From: Variovorax boronicumulans
GTDB taxonomy: Bacteria; Pseudomonadota; Gammaproteobacteria; Burkholderiales; Burkholderiaceae_C
Assembly: GCF_030812215.1 (NCBI RefSeq)
Contig: NZ_JAUSSG010000001.1
Location: 930,001-994,000, forward strand
DNA length: 64,000 bases
Reading direction: 5' to 3'
Positions 38,466 through 47,130 of the stretch are shown here, in pieces (within the stretch, counting starts at the first letter, position 1; each line of letters begins with the position of its first letter). Under the pieces are notes generated by a model. The model did not search any database and had not been told where the DNA came from. It saw only the letters and a program-made list of their open reading frames with translations. The translations under genes were made by a program, and so were the position numbers.

Positions 38466-39112
38466 GCGGGATGCTCAAGCTCTACGACCACCCGCTCTCG
38501 GGCAACTGCTTCAAGGTGCGGCAGATGTTGGCGTGGCTCGGCGTTGCACACGAAGCCGTGCCGGTGGATTTTTATCCCGGGCGTGCGCACAAGTCGGCCG
38601 CATTTCTCGCAAAGGTCAATCCGCTCGGGCAGATCCCGGTAATCGACGACGGCGGCTTCATGCTGCGCGATGCGCAGGCCATCCTGGTCTACCTCGCGAG
38701 CCGCCACGACGCGCAGCACCGCTGGTATCCGAACGATGCGAAGCTGCGCGGCCAGGTCGCGATGTGGCTCGCCACGGCCGACGAAATCACGCGCACCGCC
38801 TCGGCCGCCCGGTTGCACGACGCACTTGGCTACCACCACCTGGACATCGACGCCTGCCGCAGCGGCGCGCGCGCCGTGTTTCGCGTGCTCGACGACCACC
38901 TCGCCGAACAGGCCAGCGCGGGCCTTCGCTGGCTCGCGTCGTCACCCGATCCGACGATTGCCGACCTCGCCTGCTTTCCGTATGTCGCACTGGCCGGCGA
39001 AGGCGGCATCTCGCTGGATGAGTTTCCGGCCCTCCGCAACTGGGTCTGGGATTTCCGACACCTCCCCGGGTTCATCGGGATGTCGGGTATCTTCCCTGCT
39101 GGCCCTGCCTGA
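38462..39112 (+). CDS. glutathione S-transferase family protein (NdmE-like)
   Basis: A 216-aa protein with thioredoxin-like N-terminal domain ([20 protein letters not shown], then [13 protein letters not shown] and the gamma-glutamyl-binding [10 protein letters not shown]) and an all-helical C-terminal domain. It starts in an ATGA overlap with the oxygenase gene, implying a fixed stoichiometry. In the caffeine N7-demethylase complex a GST-like protein (NdmE) is a structural partner of NdmC/NdmD, so a structural rather than conjugating role is likely here. A plain GST involved in formaldehyde or electrophile handling is the alternative. Confidence 0.85.
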   Translation: MSGMLKLYDHPLSGNCFKVRQMLAWLGVAHEAVPVDFYPGRAHKSAAFLAKVNPLGQIPVIDDGGFMLRDAQAILVYLASRHDAQHRWYPNDAKLRGQVAMWLATADEITRTASAARLHDALGYHHLDIDACRSGARAVFRVLDDHLAEQASAGLRWLASSPDPTIADLACFPYVALAGEGGISLDEFPALRNWVWDFRHLPGFIGMSGIFPAGPA

Positions 39113-39162
39113 GTATTCTTGGGGCCTCGCCTCCCCACCCTCTCTTCCCCCCCGAACCCGCC

Positions 39163-40269
<1,107 letters not shown>

Positions 40270-40291
40270 GCACCGCGAGGCACCAGCAGCC

Positions 40292-41212
40292 ATGAACCGC
40301 ATGGAGCCATTGCGCAAGATCGAAGCGGGCGTCCTCGAAGTCGCGTACCACGACACCGGCCCCGCAGATGGCCCGCCCGTGCTGCTGATGCACGGCTTTC
40401 CGTACGACATCCACACGTATGCCGAAGTCGCGCCGATGCTCGCAGGCCAAGGCTGCCGTGTCATCGTGCCGTACATGCGCGGCTATGGCGCCACGCGCTT
40501 CCTCGCCGACGCCACGCCGCGCTCGGGCGAACAGGCGGCGTTCGGCGCCGACCTGCTCGCGCTGCTCGACGCGCTGAAGATCGACCGCGCGGTGCTCGCC
40601 GGCTACGACTGGGGCGGCCGCGCCGCCTGCGTGGTCGCGGCGCTGTGGCCCGAGCGCTGCGCGGGGCTGGTCTCGCTCAACAGCTACAACATCCAGAACA
40701 TCGCGAAGGCGATGGAGCCGGACACGGCCGAGAACGAGCACAGCCTCTGGTACCAGTACTACTTCCACAGCGAACGCGGCCGCGCCGGGCTTGCGAAAGA
40801 CCGCAAGGCCATCGCGAAGCTGCTGTGGAAACTGTGGTCGCCGACCTGGCAGTTCGACGACGCCACCTTCGCGCGCAGCGCCGCCGCGTTCGATCATCCG
40901 GATTTCGTCGACGTGGTGATCCACTCGTACCGCCACCGCTTTGGCCTCGTGCCCGGCGACCCGGCGTATGCGGACATCGAACGCCGCCTCGCCGCGCAGC
41001 CCATGATCACCGTGCCCGCCATCACCTTCGACGGCATCGACGACGGTGTGCGGCCACCGGCCGACGCGTCGGCCCACGCGCACCGTTTCAGCGGACCGCG
41101 CTCGCACCGCCTCGTGCCCGGCGCGGGCCACAACCTGCCGCAGGAAGCGCCCCGCACCTTCGCCGACGCCGTGCTCGAACTGGTGCCCGCACTGCGCAAC
41201 GAAAAGCCATGA
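40292..41212 (+). CDS. alpha/beta hydrolase, epoxide-hydrolase/dehalogenase-like
   Basis: A 306-aa alpha/beta-fold hydrolase. Oxyanion loop HGFP (34-37), nucleophile elbow GYDWGG with Asp106 as nucleophile instead of Ser, and C-terminal GAGHNLPQE with the catalytic His. An Asp nucleophile is the mark of epoxide hydrolases, haloalkane dehalogenases and related enzymes. It ends in an ATGA overlap with fghA. Its substrate is unknown; it may open an intermediate of the same catabolic route, or be an unrelated passenger. Confidence 0.85.
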   Translation: MNRMEPLRKIEAGVLEVAYHDTGPADGPPVLLMHGFPYDIHTYAEVAPMLAGQGCRVIVPYMRGYGATRFLADATPRSGEQAAFGADLLALLDALKIDRAVLAGYDWGGRAACVVAALWPERCAGLVSLNSYNIQNIAKAMEPDTAENEHSLWYQYYFHSERGRAGLAKDRKAIAKLLWKLWSPTWQFDDATFARSAAAFDHPDFVDVVIHSYRHRFGLVPGDPAYADIERRLAAQPMITVPAITFDGIDDGVRPPADASAHAHRFSGPRSHRLVPGAGHNLPQEAPRTFADAVLELVPALRNEKP

Positions 41213-42096
41213 CCGACCACACACCCAAGACCCTGTCCGAACACCCCTGCTTCGGCGGCGTGCAGAGCTTTCACGAACACGCCTCGCAAGAGATCGGGCT
41301 TCCGATGCGCTTCTCGGTCTACCTGCCGCCGCAGGCTGCGAACGGACCGGTGCCGGCGCTCCTCTACCTCGCGGGCCTCACCTGCAACGAGGAGACCTTC
41401 GCCATCAAGGCCGGCGCGCAGCGCATGGCCGCGAGCCTGGGCCTTGCGCTGATCGCGCCCGACACCAGCCCGCGCGGCCCCGCCGCCGAGTGCGTGCCCG
41501 GCGCGAAGGACGACTGGGACTTCGGCATCGGCGCAGGCTTCTACCTCGACGCCACGCGCGAGCCCTGGGCCACGCACTGGCGCATGGAGAGCTGGATCGT
41601 CCACGAGCTGCTGCCGCTGGTGGCGCAGCACTTCGCGATCGACGGGCAGCGTATCGGCATCTTCGGCCACTCGATGGGCGGCCATGGCGCGCTCACGCTG
41701 GCGCTGCGGCACCCGGGGCGCTTCAAGTCGCTCTCGGCTTTCGCGCCGATCTGCGCGCCCACGCAGTGCCCGTGGGGCGAGAAGGCGTTCAACGGCTACC
41801 TCGGTGCGCCGGGCGTGGACCGCGCGCAGTGGCTCGCGCACGACGCCAGTGCGCTCATGCGCTCGCAGACCGTCGCGCCGTATCCGCAGGGCATCCTCAT
41901 CGACCAGGGGCTGGCCGACAAATTCCTCGCGGAGCAACTGCACCCCGAGGCCTTCGAGGGGGCCTGCTTCGCCGCGGGCCAGCCGCTCACGCTGCGCCGG
42001 CACGCGGGCTACGACCATGGCTACTACTTCATCCAGAGCTTCATGGCCGACCACATCGCGCACCACGCGCAATCGCTGCACGCGCAGCAGCCCTGA
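41209..42096 (+). CDS. fghA: S-formylglutathione hydrolase
   Basis: Serine esterase of 295 aa (esterase D family) hydrolysing S-formylglutathione to formate and glutathione. The nucleophile lies in GHSMGGHGAL, and YLAGLTCNEETFAIKAGAQ, LIAPDTSPRG and the C-terminal AGYDHGYYFIQSF (catalytic His) are signatures of the family. Translationally coupled (ATGA) to the upstream hydrolase gene. Slightly longer than E. coli FrmB (277 aa) through an N-terminal extension. Together with FrmA it completes formaldehyde oxidation. Confidence 0.96.
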   Translation: MTDHTPKTLSEHPCFGGVQSFHEHASQEIGLPMRFSVYLPPQAANGPVPALLYLAGLTCNEETFAIKAGAQRMAASLGLALIAPDTSPRGPAAECVPGAKDDWDFGIGAGFYLDATREPWATHWRMESWIVHELLPLVAQHFAIDGQRIGIFGHSMGGHGALTLALRHPGRFKSLSAFAPICAPTQCPWGEKAFNGYLGAPGVDRAQWLAHDASALMRSQTVAPYPQGILIDQGLADKFLAEQLHPEAFEGACFAAGQPLTLRRHAGYDHGYYFIQSFMADHIAHHAQSLHAQQP

Positions 42097-42123
42097 TCGA
42101 CGACGGCGGGCACGCGCCGTATC

Positions 42124-42627
42124 ATGAAACGCATGTCCGCCGCCCAAATTCCCGCCTTCCACCTGCGGTCGCGCGATGGCACCGCCGAAGAGAGCATCGT
42201 GCTGGCCGGCATCTGGCGCCGCGCATGGATCTCGGCCAACCGCAACGCCGCCTTCACCGAACCGATCTCACACTGGCTGCGGCGCGTGCAGACCGAATTC
42301 GTGCCGCCGGCCGATGTGGTGCTGGCCGAGCGCGATGGCCAGGTGCTCGCGTTCATGGTGCTGCTGGAGCGGCGCGAGTACGTGGCGCAGCTCTTCGTCG
42401 AGCCGCACCTGCGCAACCAGGGCCTCGGGCAGGCGCTGCTCGACGAGGCATGCGTGCGCATACCGACCGGCTGGCGCCTGCACGTGGCCACCACCAATAC
42501 CGCCGCGCAGCGCTTCTACGAACGCTACGGCCTCGTGCGCGGTACGGTCGACCGGCACCCGACCAGCGGTCGCGAACGCATCGCCTACCATTGGTCGCCC
42601 TCCCGCCCGCCATGGCGCGTGAGCTGA
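42124..42627 (+). CDS. GNAT-family N-acetyltransferase
   Basis: A 167-aa protein with acetyl-CoA-binding motif A (VEPHLRNQGLGQALLDEA, the Q/RxxGxG/A pattern) and motif B (TTNTAAQRFYERYGLVRG). An ATG three codons downstream (42133) is an alternative start; neither has a clear ribosome site. Acceptor unknown. It follows fghA by 27 nt and precedes a VOC gene, as part of a loosely linked run of small enzyme genes. Confidence 0.85.
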   Translation: MKRMSAAQIPAFHLRSRDGTAEESIVLAGIWRRAWISANRNAAFTEPISHWLRRVQTEFVPPADVVLAERDGQVLAFMVLLERREYVAQLFVEPHLRNQGLGQALLDEACVRIPTGWRLHVATTNTAAQRFYERYGLVRGTVDRHPTSGRERIAYHWSPSRPPWRVS

Positions 42628-42651
42628 GCGGCCCTTCATTTCTTCTTCCAC

Positions 42652-43041
42652 ATGCGCATCGATCACATCGCACTCTGGACCACCGATCTCGAACGCTGCA
42701 AGCGCTTCTATATCGACTACTTCGGCGCGACGGCCGGCGCGGGTTATGTCAATCCGGCCAAGGGTTTCGCCTCGTGCTTCCTGAGCCTGGGCGATGGCGC
42801 CCGCATCGAGGCGATGACGACCAGCACGCTCGCGCCCGTGACGGCCGAACCCGGTGCGCAGCGCATGGGTTGGACGCACCTGGCGATCAGCGTGGGCTCC
42901 GATGCCGCTGTCGATGAACTCACGCAGCGCCTGAAGGCCGACGGCTATCCGCTGCTCGACGGCCCGCGCCGCACCGGCGACGGCTACTACGAGAGCGTGG
43001 TGCTCGACCCCGACGGCAACCGCATCGAGATCACGGCCTGA
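42652..43041 (+). CDS. VOC-family (glyoxalase/bleomycin-resistance-like) protein
   Basis: A 129-aa vicinal-oxygen-chelate protein with two beta-alpha-beta-beta-beta modules: MRIDHIALWTTDLERCKRFY with a first metal-ligand His, WTHLAISVGSDAAVDELTQ with a second, and the closing SVVLDPDGNRIEI with the Glu ligand. Close in size to glyoxalase I-like enzymes. Activity not assigned; lactoylglutathione lyase-like or ring-cleavage functions are both possible. Confidence 0.86.
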   Translation: MRIDHIALWTTDLERCKRFYIDYFGATAGAGYVNPAKGFASCFLSLGDGARIEAMTTSTLAPVTAEPGAQRMGWTHLAISVGSDAAVDELTQRLKADGYPLLDGPRRTGDGYYESVVLDPDGNRIEITA

Positions 43042-43058
43042 GGGCGAAGGAACACCCC

Positions 43059-43370
43059 GTGCACTACCTCCTGATCTACGACACCGCCCCCGACTACCTG
43101 GAACGCCGCGGCGAATTCCGCGACGTGCACCTGGCCTTCGCGTGGCAGGCAGTGGAGCGCGGCGAGCTGCTGCTCGGAGGCGCCACCGGCAACCCGCCCG
43201 ACGGCGCCGTGCTGCTGTTCGAAACCGACTCGCCCGATGTGCCGGCGGCTTTCGCCAAGGCCGATCCGTATGTGCTCAACGGCATCGTGACGGGCTGGCG
43301 GGTGAAGGCCTGGAACACGGTGGTCGGCGCGGAGGCATCGACGCCGGTCAGGCCGAACGCGCCGCGATGA
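43059..43370 (+). CDS. YciI-like protein
   Basis: A 103-aa protein starting at GTG 43059 (HYLLIYDTAPDYLERRGEFR). A ferredoxin-like fold with His/Asp residues in VHLAFAWQAVERGELLLGGA and the DPYVLNGIVTGWRVKAW ending characterises the YciI family, related to muconolactone isomerase-like proteins. Biochemical role unknown. The stop overlaps the next ATG as ATGA. Confidence 0.83.
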   Translation: MHYLLIYDTAPDYLERRGEFRDVHLAFAWQAVERGELLLGGATGNPPDGAVLLFETDSPDVPAAFAKADPYVLNGIVTGWRVKAWNTVVGAEASTPVRPNAPR

Positions 43371-43780
43371 GCGATTTCGTCCAGAGCCTGCACGAGGTCT
43401 TCGAGCGCCTGGGCCGCATCCAGACGCGCCGCATGTTCGGCGGACACGGCGTATGGCACGAGGGCCGCATGATCGCGCTCGTCGCGAAGGACACGCTCTA
43501 CCTGAAGTCCGATGCCGGCAGCGCCGAGCATTTCGACCGGCTGAACCTGCCGCCCTTCACCTATGTGCGGCAAGGCAAGGAGATGCCGATGTCGTACCGC
43601 CTCGCGCCCGCGGATCTCTTCGAGGACCGCGAAGAAGCCGCGCGCTGGGGCCGCCTCGCCTACGAAGCCGCCCTGCGTTCGGGCCAGCCGCCCAAACAGC
43701 CCAAGCCAAAGTCCACCCCCAAGCCGCAGCAGCGAAGAAAGCCGCAGCGAAAAAGACACCCGCAAAGAAAGCCCCAGTGA
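43367..43780 (+). CDS. TfoX/Sxy N-terminal-domain protein with probable frameshifted tail
   Basis: A 137-aa reading as sequenced. Residues 1-105 are the TfoX N-terminal domain (VFERLGRIQTRRMFGGHGVW, MIALVAKDTLYLKSD, YRLAPADLFEDREEAARWG). The tail in this frame is Lys/Arg/Gln/Pro-rich and ends at 43780. In the -1 frame the same DNA encodes an AAAAKKAAAKKTPAKKAPVK tail ending at a TGA (43804-43806) that overlaps the next GTG as GTGA. One missing base in the C5 run at 43716-43720 would explain both. The neighbouring genes all use such 4-bp overlaps. DNA-uptake regulation is the family's best-known link, but short single-domain members are of unknown role. Confidence 0.75.
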   Translation: MSDFVQSLHEVFERLGRIQTRRMFGGHGVWHEGRMIALVAKDTLYLKSDAGSAEHFDRLNLPPFTYVRQGKEMPMSYRLAPADLFEDREEAARWGRLAYEAALRSGQPPKQPKPKSTPKPQQRRKPQRKRHPQRKPQ

Positions 43781-43802
43781 AGACCAAGAAAGCAGCCCCT
43801 CG

Positions 43803-44414
43803 GTGAGCGACAACACCTCTTCGTTGCCACCCCTCCCCGAACGCGAGCAGATCGCCCTGCTCCAGCCCTTCGACGGCCTGGACCTGAAGGACATCGTCGT
43901 CGTCGCCACGCTGCAGGAGGCCGAGCACGCAGCCGCGACCTTGCTGGCCGCGGGTGTCGCCGGCTTCGACACCGAATCCAAGCCCACATTCGCGAAGAAC
44001 GAGGTTTCGGGCGGCCCGCACGTGGTGCAGTTCTCCACGCGCGAGCGGGCCTGGCTCTTCCAGCTGCACCGCATCGAATGCAACCCGGTGGTCGCCGCGC
44101 TGATCGCCTCGAGCGAATTGAAGAAGGTGGGCTTCGGCCTCTCGACCGACCTCACGCTGATCCGCAACCGGCTGAACATCGAGCCGGGCGCGGTGTACGA
44201 CATCGACAACGAATTCCGCCGCCGCGGCTACCGCAAGTCGGTGGGCGTGAAGACGGCGGTGGCGCTGGTGTTCGACCGGCGCTTCATGAAGTCGCGCAAG
44301 GCGACCACCTCGAACTGGGCCAACAGGCAACTGACGGAATCGCAGATCCGCTACGCGGCGAACGATGCCTATGCGTCGATCCGCGTGTACGACGCGCTGT
44401 TTGCCGGCGCCTAA
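43803..44414 (+). CDS. 3'-5' exonuclease, RNase D-like (DEDDy)
   Basis: A 203-aa exonuclease domain protein without the HRDC domain of full RNase D. DEDDy motifs: Asp and Glu in AGFDTESKP, second Asp in GFGLSTDLTLI, and Tyr plus Asp in IRYAANDAYASIRVYDAL. Closest in architecture to exonuclease-3'-5'-domain-2 (WRN-exo-like) proteins acting on RNA or DNA 3' ends. The GTG at 43803 overlaps the restored TfoX stop. Substrate unknown. Confidence 0.87.
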   Translation: MSDNTSSLPPLPEREQIALLQPFDGLDLKDIVVVATLQEAEHAAATLLAAGVAGFDTESKPTFAKNEVSGGPHVVQFSTRERAWLFQLHRIECNPVVAALIASSELKKVGFGLSTDLTLIRNRLNIEPGAVYDIDNEFRRRGYRKSVGVKTAVALVFDRRFMKSRKATTSNWANRQLTESQIRYAANDAYASIRVYDALFAGA

Positions 44415-44667
44415 CCCTTCCGCTGATGGAGTGGAAACTGGCGCTATCACGGCAGCCTGTTGGGCAAGTGCAACTTACTGCACGAGCTGCGTCCTCTATT
44501 CCGCTCTTTGCAGTGTCTGTCTGTATCTCGCAGCACGGCAGAGTCTGCCAACTACTCCGCACTCTTTTGGGTTTGTTCGGTGATTGCGGCCGAGCGACCA
44601 TTGTTTGCAAAGGTGCTGGACATAGAGGCCTCAGACTTTTTGAACGATCACTCGTCAAGGTCTGTGC
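44415..44667. other. 253-bp spacer upstream of vgrG
   Basis: No gene is supported. Base composition is visibly less GC-rich than the flanking catabolic genes, marking the left border of the vgrG module. No clear promoter or repeat was resolved. Confidence 0.4.
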
Positions 44668-47118
44668 GTGCCCTCTTCCATCTTTGCCGTTTCGCGGACC
44701 ATTTCCGTCGGCAGCGCCGCCATGCCCAGCCTGCTGGGCAACCCCGCGCTGGAGTTCAAGTCGCTTGACGGCCGCGAGGCGTTGGGCGAACTCTTCGAAT
44801 ACACCGTCCGCCTGCAGACCCCCGACAGCCCAGCGCTCACCGAATACATAACCGCCAATGTGCCGATCAAGCAACTGATCGGCAAAGAGTTCAGCGTCTG
44901 CATCGAACTGGACGGCAAAGGCTTTGCGGTCCGTATGGGCGCCGGTACGCGGGAGATCAACGGCTTGGTGACCAGCGCCCGGTTCGTGCAGCACGAGAGC
45001 CGCCGAGGCATCTACGAAATCACTCTGCGGCCGTGGCTGATCCTTGCCACACGTACCAGCGACTACAGGATCTTCCAGAACAAGACGCCGCTGGAGATCA
45101 TCGAGCAGGTCCTCGCGGACTACAACTTCCCCACTGAAAGGCGCGTCACCCATCGCTATCCAAAGCGCGTGTTTCAGGTCCAGTACGGCGAGACCGACTT
45201 CGAATTCATCACCCGGCTGATGCAGGAATTCGGCATCTACTATTTCTTCGAGCACAAGGAAGGTGCGCACAGGTTGGTGCTGCTGGACGATCTCGGGGCC
45301 CACAAGAAGTCCGAGAGCGAGGCCTACCGAACCATCAGCTACCACCCGCCAGGCTACAAGATCGACGAGGAATACTGCGACAACTTCTGCAGCATCGAGA
45401 ACCTCGAATCGGGCCAGTGGGTTACCGACGATTTCGACTTCACCCAGCCGCGCGCAAGGCTCCAGCAGACCTCCCGGATGCCGCGCAACACGGGCAACAG
45501 CACGCAGGAGATCTACAAGTGGCCGGGCGACTACAGCGACCCGGGCGAAGGCTACGACCTCGCGCGAACCCGCATGGAAGCGACGGGCGCACCCGGTAGC
45601 CGTGGCCGGGGAAGCGGCAACCTGCGCGCGGTGGTGACGGGGTGCACCTTCTCGCTGGTCAACTATCCGCAGGATGCGGCGAACCGGGAGTATCTGGTCA
45701 TCGCCAGCACTCTGCGCCTGCACGAAAGCGGGCATGCCAGCGGCCAGGAAGACTACGTTTGCCATACAGACTTCGAGGTTCAGCCCGCCAACAAGATCTT
45801 CCGCTCCCCGCAGACCCAGTCCAAGCCCCACACCACGGGCCCGCAAACGGCCATCGTCACCGGCCCGAATGGGCAGGAAATCTGGACCGACGAGTACGGC
45901 CGCATCAAGGTCAGCTTTCACTGGAACCGCTACTGCACCAAGGACGAGAACTCCTCCTGCTGGATCCGCGTGGCCTCCCCTTGGGCTGGCACCAACTTTG
46001 GCGGCATGCAGGTTCCTCGCATTGGTCAGGAAGTGATCGTCGACTTCGAGAATGGCGACCCCGACCGGCCCATCGTCACGGGGCGCGTCTACAACCGGCT
46101 GAACATGCCGCCCAGGCTACTGCCCGCACAGAAGAATCTCTCGGGCTTTCGCAGCCGCGAACTGAGCCCGGATGGCAGCGGGCTGGGTGCGCGAGGCAAC
46201 CACCTGGAACTCGACGACCATCCCGGCAAGATCCAGGCGCAGCTCAAGAGCGATCACCTGAGCAGCAGCCTGAGTCTCGGATACATCGGGCGCATCGAAG
46301 ACACGGCAGGTCGCAAGGATGACCGGGGCCAGGGTGTCGAACTGCGCACGGACGGCCATGGCGCCGTCCGCGCCGCCAAGGGTTTGCTGCTCACCACGGA
46401 GGCCAGGCCCAATGCGCAGGCGCACATCACCGACATGGGCGAGACCATCTTCAGGCTCACGCAGGCGCGCGATCTGCATGAGGGGCTGAGCGAGATGGCG
46501 CAGCAGGCCAAGGCACACAAGACGGGCGATCAGGACGCCGTCACGAAGGTCCTGAAAGAACACAACGACGCGATCAAGGGCAAGAGCGGCAACACGGCGC
46601 AGGGCCACTTCCCGGAACTCAACGAAGCCCATCTGGTGCTTGCCAGCCCGGCAGGCATTCACAGCACCGCCGGCACGGCGACGCACATCGCAAGCGTCGC
46701 GCACACCGCACTGAGCAGTGGCGGCCATACCAGCATCAGCGCAGGCAAGAGCCTGTTGGCCAGCGTCAAGGACGCTATGCGCCTCTTCGCCTACAAGGCC
46801 ATTCGCCTGACGGCGGCCACCGCGGGCATCGACATCGTGGCGCTGCAGGACAGCATCAAGCTCATGGCCAAGCTAGACATCAAGCTGGAAGCCAACAGGA
46901 TCAGCATCACCGCAAAAGAAGAGATCCTGATCAACGGAGGGAGTAGCTACACCCGATGGGATGCCTCGGGCATCGTGCATGGCACCAATGGTGTGTGGCG
47001 CGAGCATGCGGCTACGCACAGCTTGGTGGGGCCGGACTGTCTGCCAGTCCCGATTACTTCCTTCGACTCGCCCCAGGTGCTGCCGAAGAAGCACGGCAAG
47101 TTCCGTTTTTCTGTCTAA
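44668..47118 (+). CDS. vgrG: type VI secretion system tip protein VgrG
   Basis: An 816-aa spike protein, acting at the tip of the T6SS and carrying effectors. The gp27-like region (about 1-380) begins with SSIFAVSRTISVGSAAMPSL and contains REALGELFEYTVRLQTPDSP, IFQNKTPLEIIEQVL and YGETDFEFITRLMQEFGIYY. The gp5 OB-fold (about 410-510) includes GPNGQEIWTDEYGRIKVSFH and PRIGQEVIVDFENGDPDRPI. A DUF2345-type region and a C-terminal extension (about 530-816) follow. GTG 44668 is chosen because residues before Met19 match VgrG N-termini. No other T6SS structural gene is in the window, so it is an orphan module. Confidence 0.95.
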   Translation: MPSSIFAVSRTISVGSAAMPSLLGNPALEFKSLDGREALGELFEYTVRLQTPDSPALTEYITANVPIKQLIGKEFSVCIELDGKGFAVRMGAGTREINGLVTSARFVQHESRRGIYEITLRPWLILATRTSDYRIFQNKTPLEIIEQVLADYNFPTERRVTHRYPKRVFQVQYGETDFEFITRLMQEFGIYYFFEHKEGAHRLVLLDDLGAHKKSESEAYRTISYHPPGYKIDEEYCDNFCSIENLESGQWVTDDFDFTQPRARLQQTSRMPRNTGNSTQEIYKWPGDYSDPGEGYDLARTRMEATGAPGSRGRGSGNLRAVVTGCTFSLVNYPQDAANREYLVIASTLRLHESGHASGQEDYVCHTDFEVQPANKIFRSPQTQSKPHTTGPQTAIVTGPNGQEIWTDEYGRIKVSFHWNRYCTKDENSSCWIRVASPWAGTNFGGMQVPRIGQEVIVDFENGDPDRPIVTGRVYNRLNMPPRLLPAQKNLSGFRSRELSPDGSGLGARGNHLELDDHPGKIQAQLKSDHLSSSLSLGYIGRIEDTAGRKDDRGQGVELRTDGHGAVRAAKGLLLTTEARPNAQAHITDMGETIFRLTQARDLHEGLSEMAQQAKAHKTGDQDAVTKVLKEHNDAIKGKSGNTAQGHFPELNEAHLVLASPAGIHSTAGTATHIASVAHTALSSGGHTSISAGKSLLASVKDAMRLFAYKAIRLTAATAGIDIVALQDSIKLMAKLDIKLEANRISITAKEEILINGGSSYTRWDASGIVHGTNGVWREHAATHSLVGPDCLPVPITSFDSPQVLPKKHGKFRFSV

Positions 47119-47130
47119 AGCCTGAGGCAC

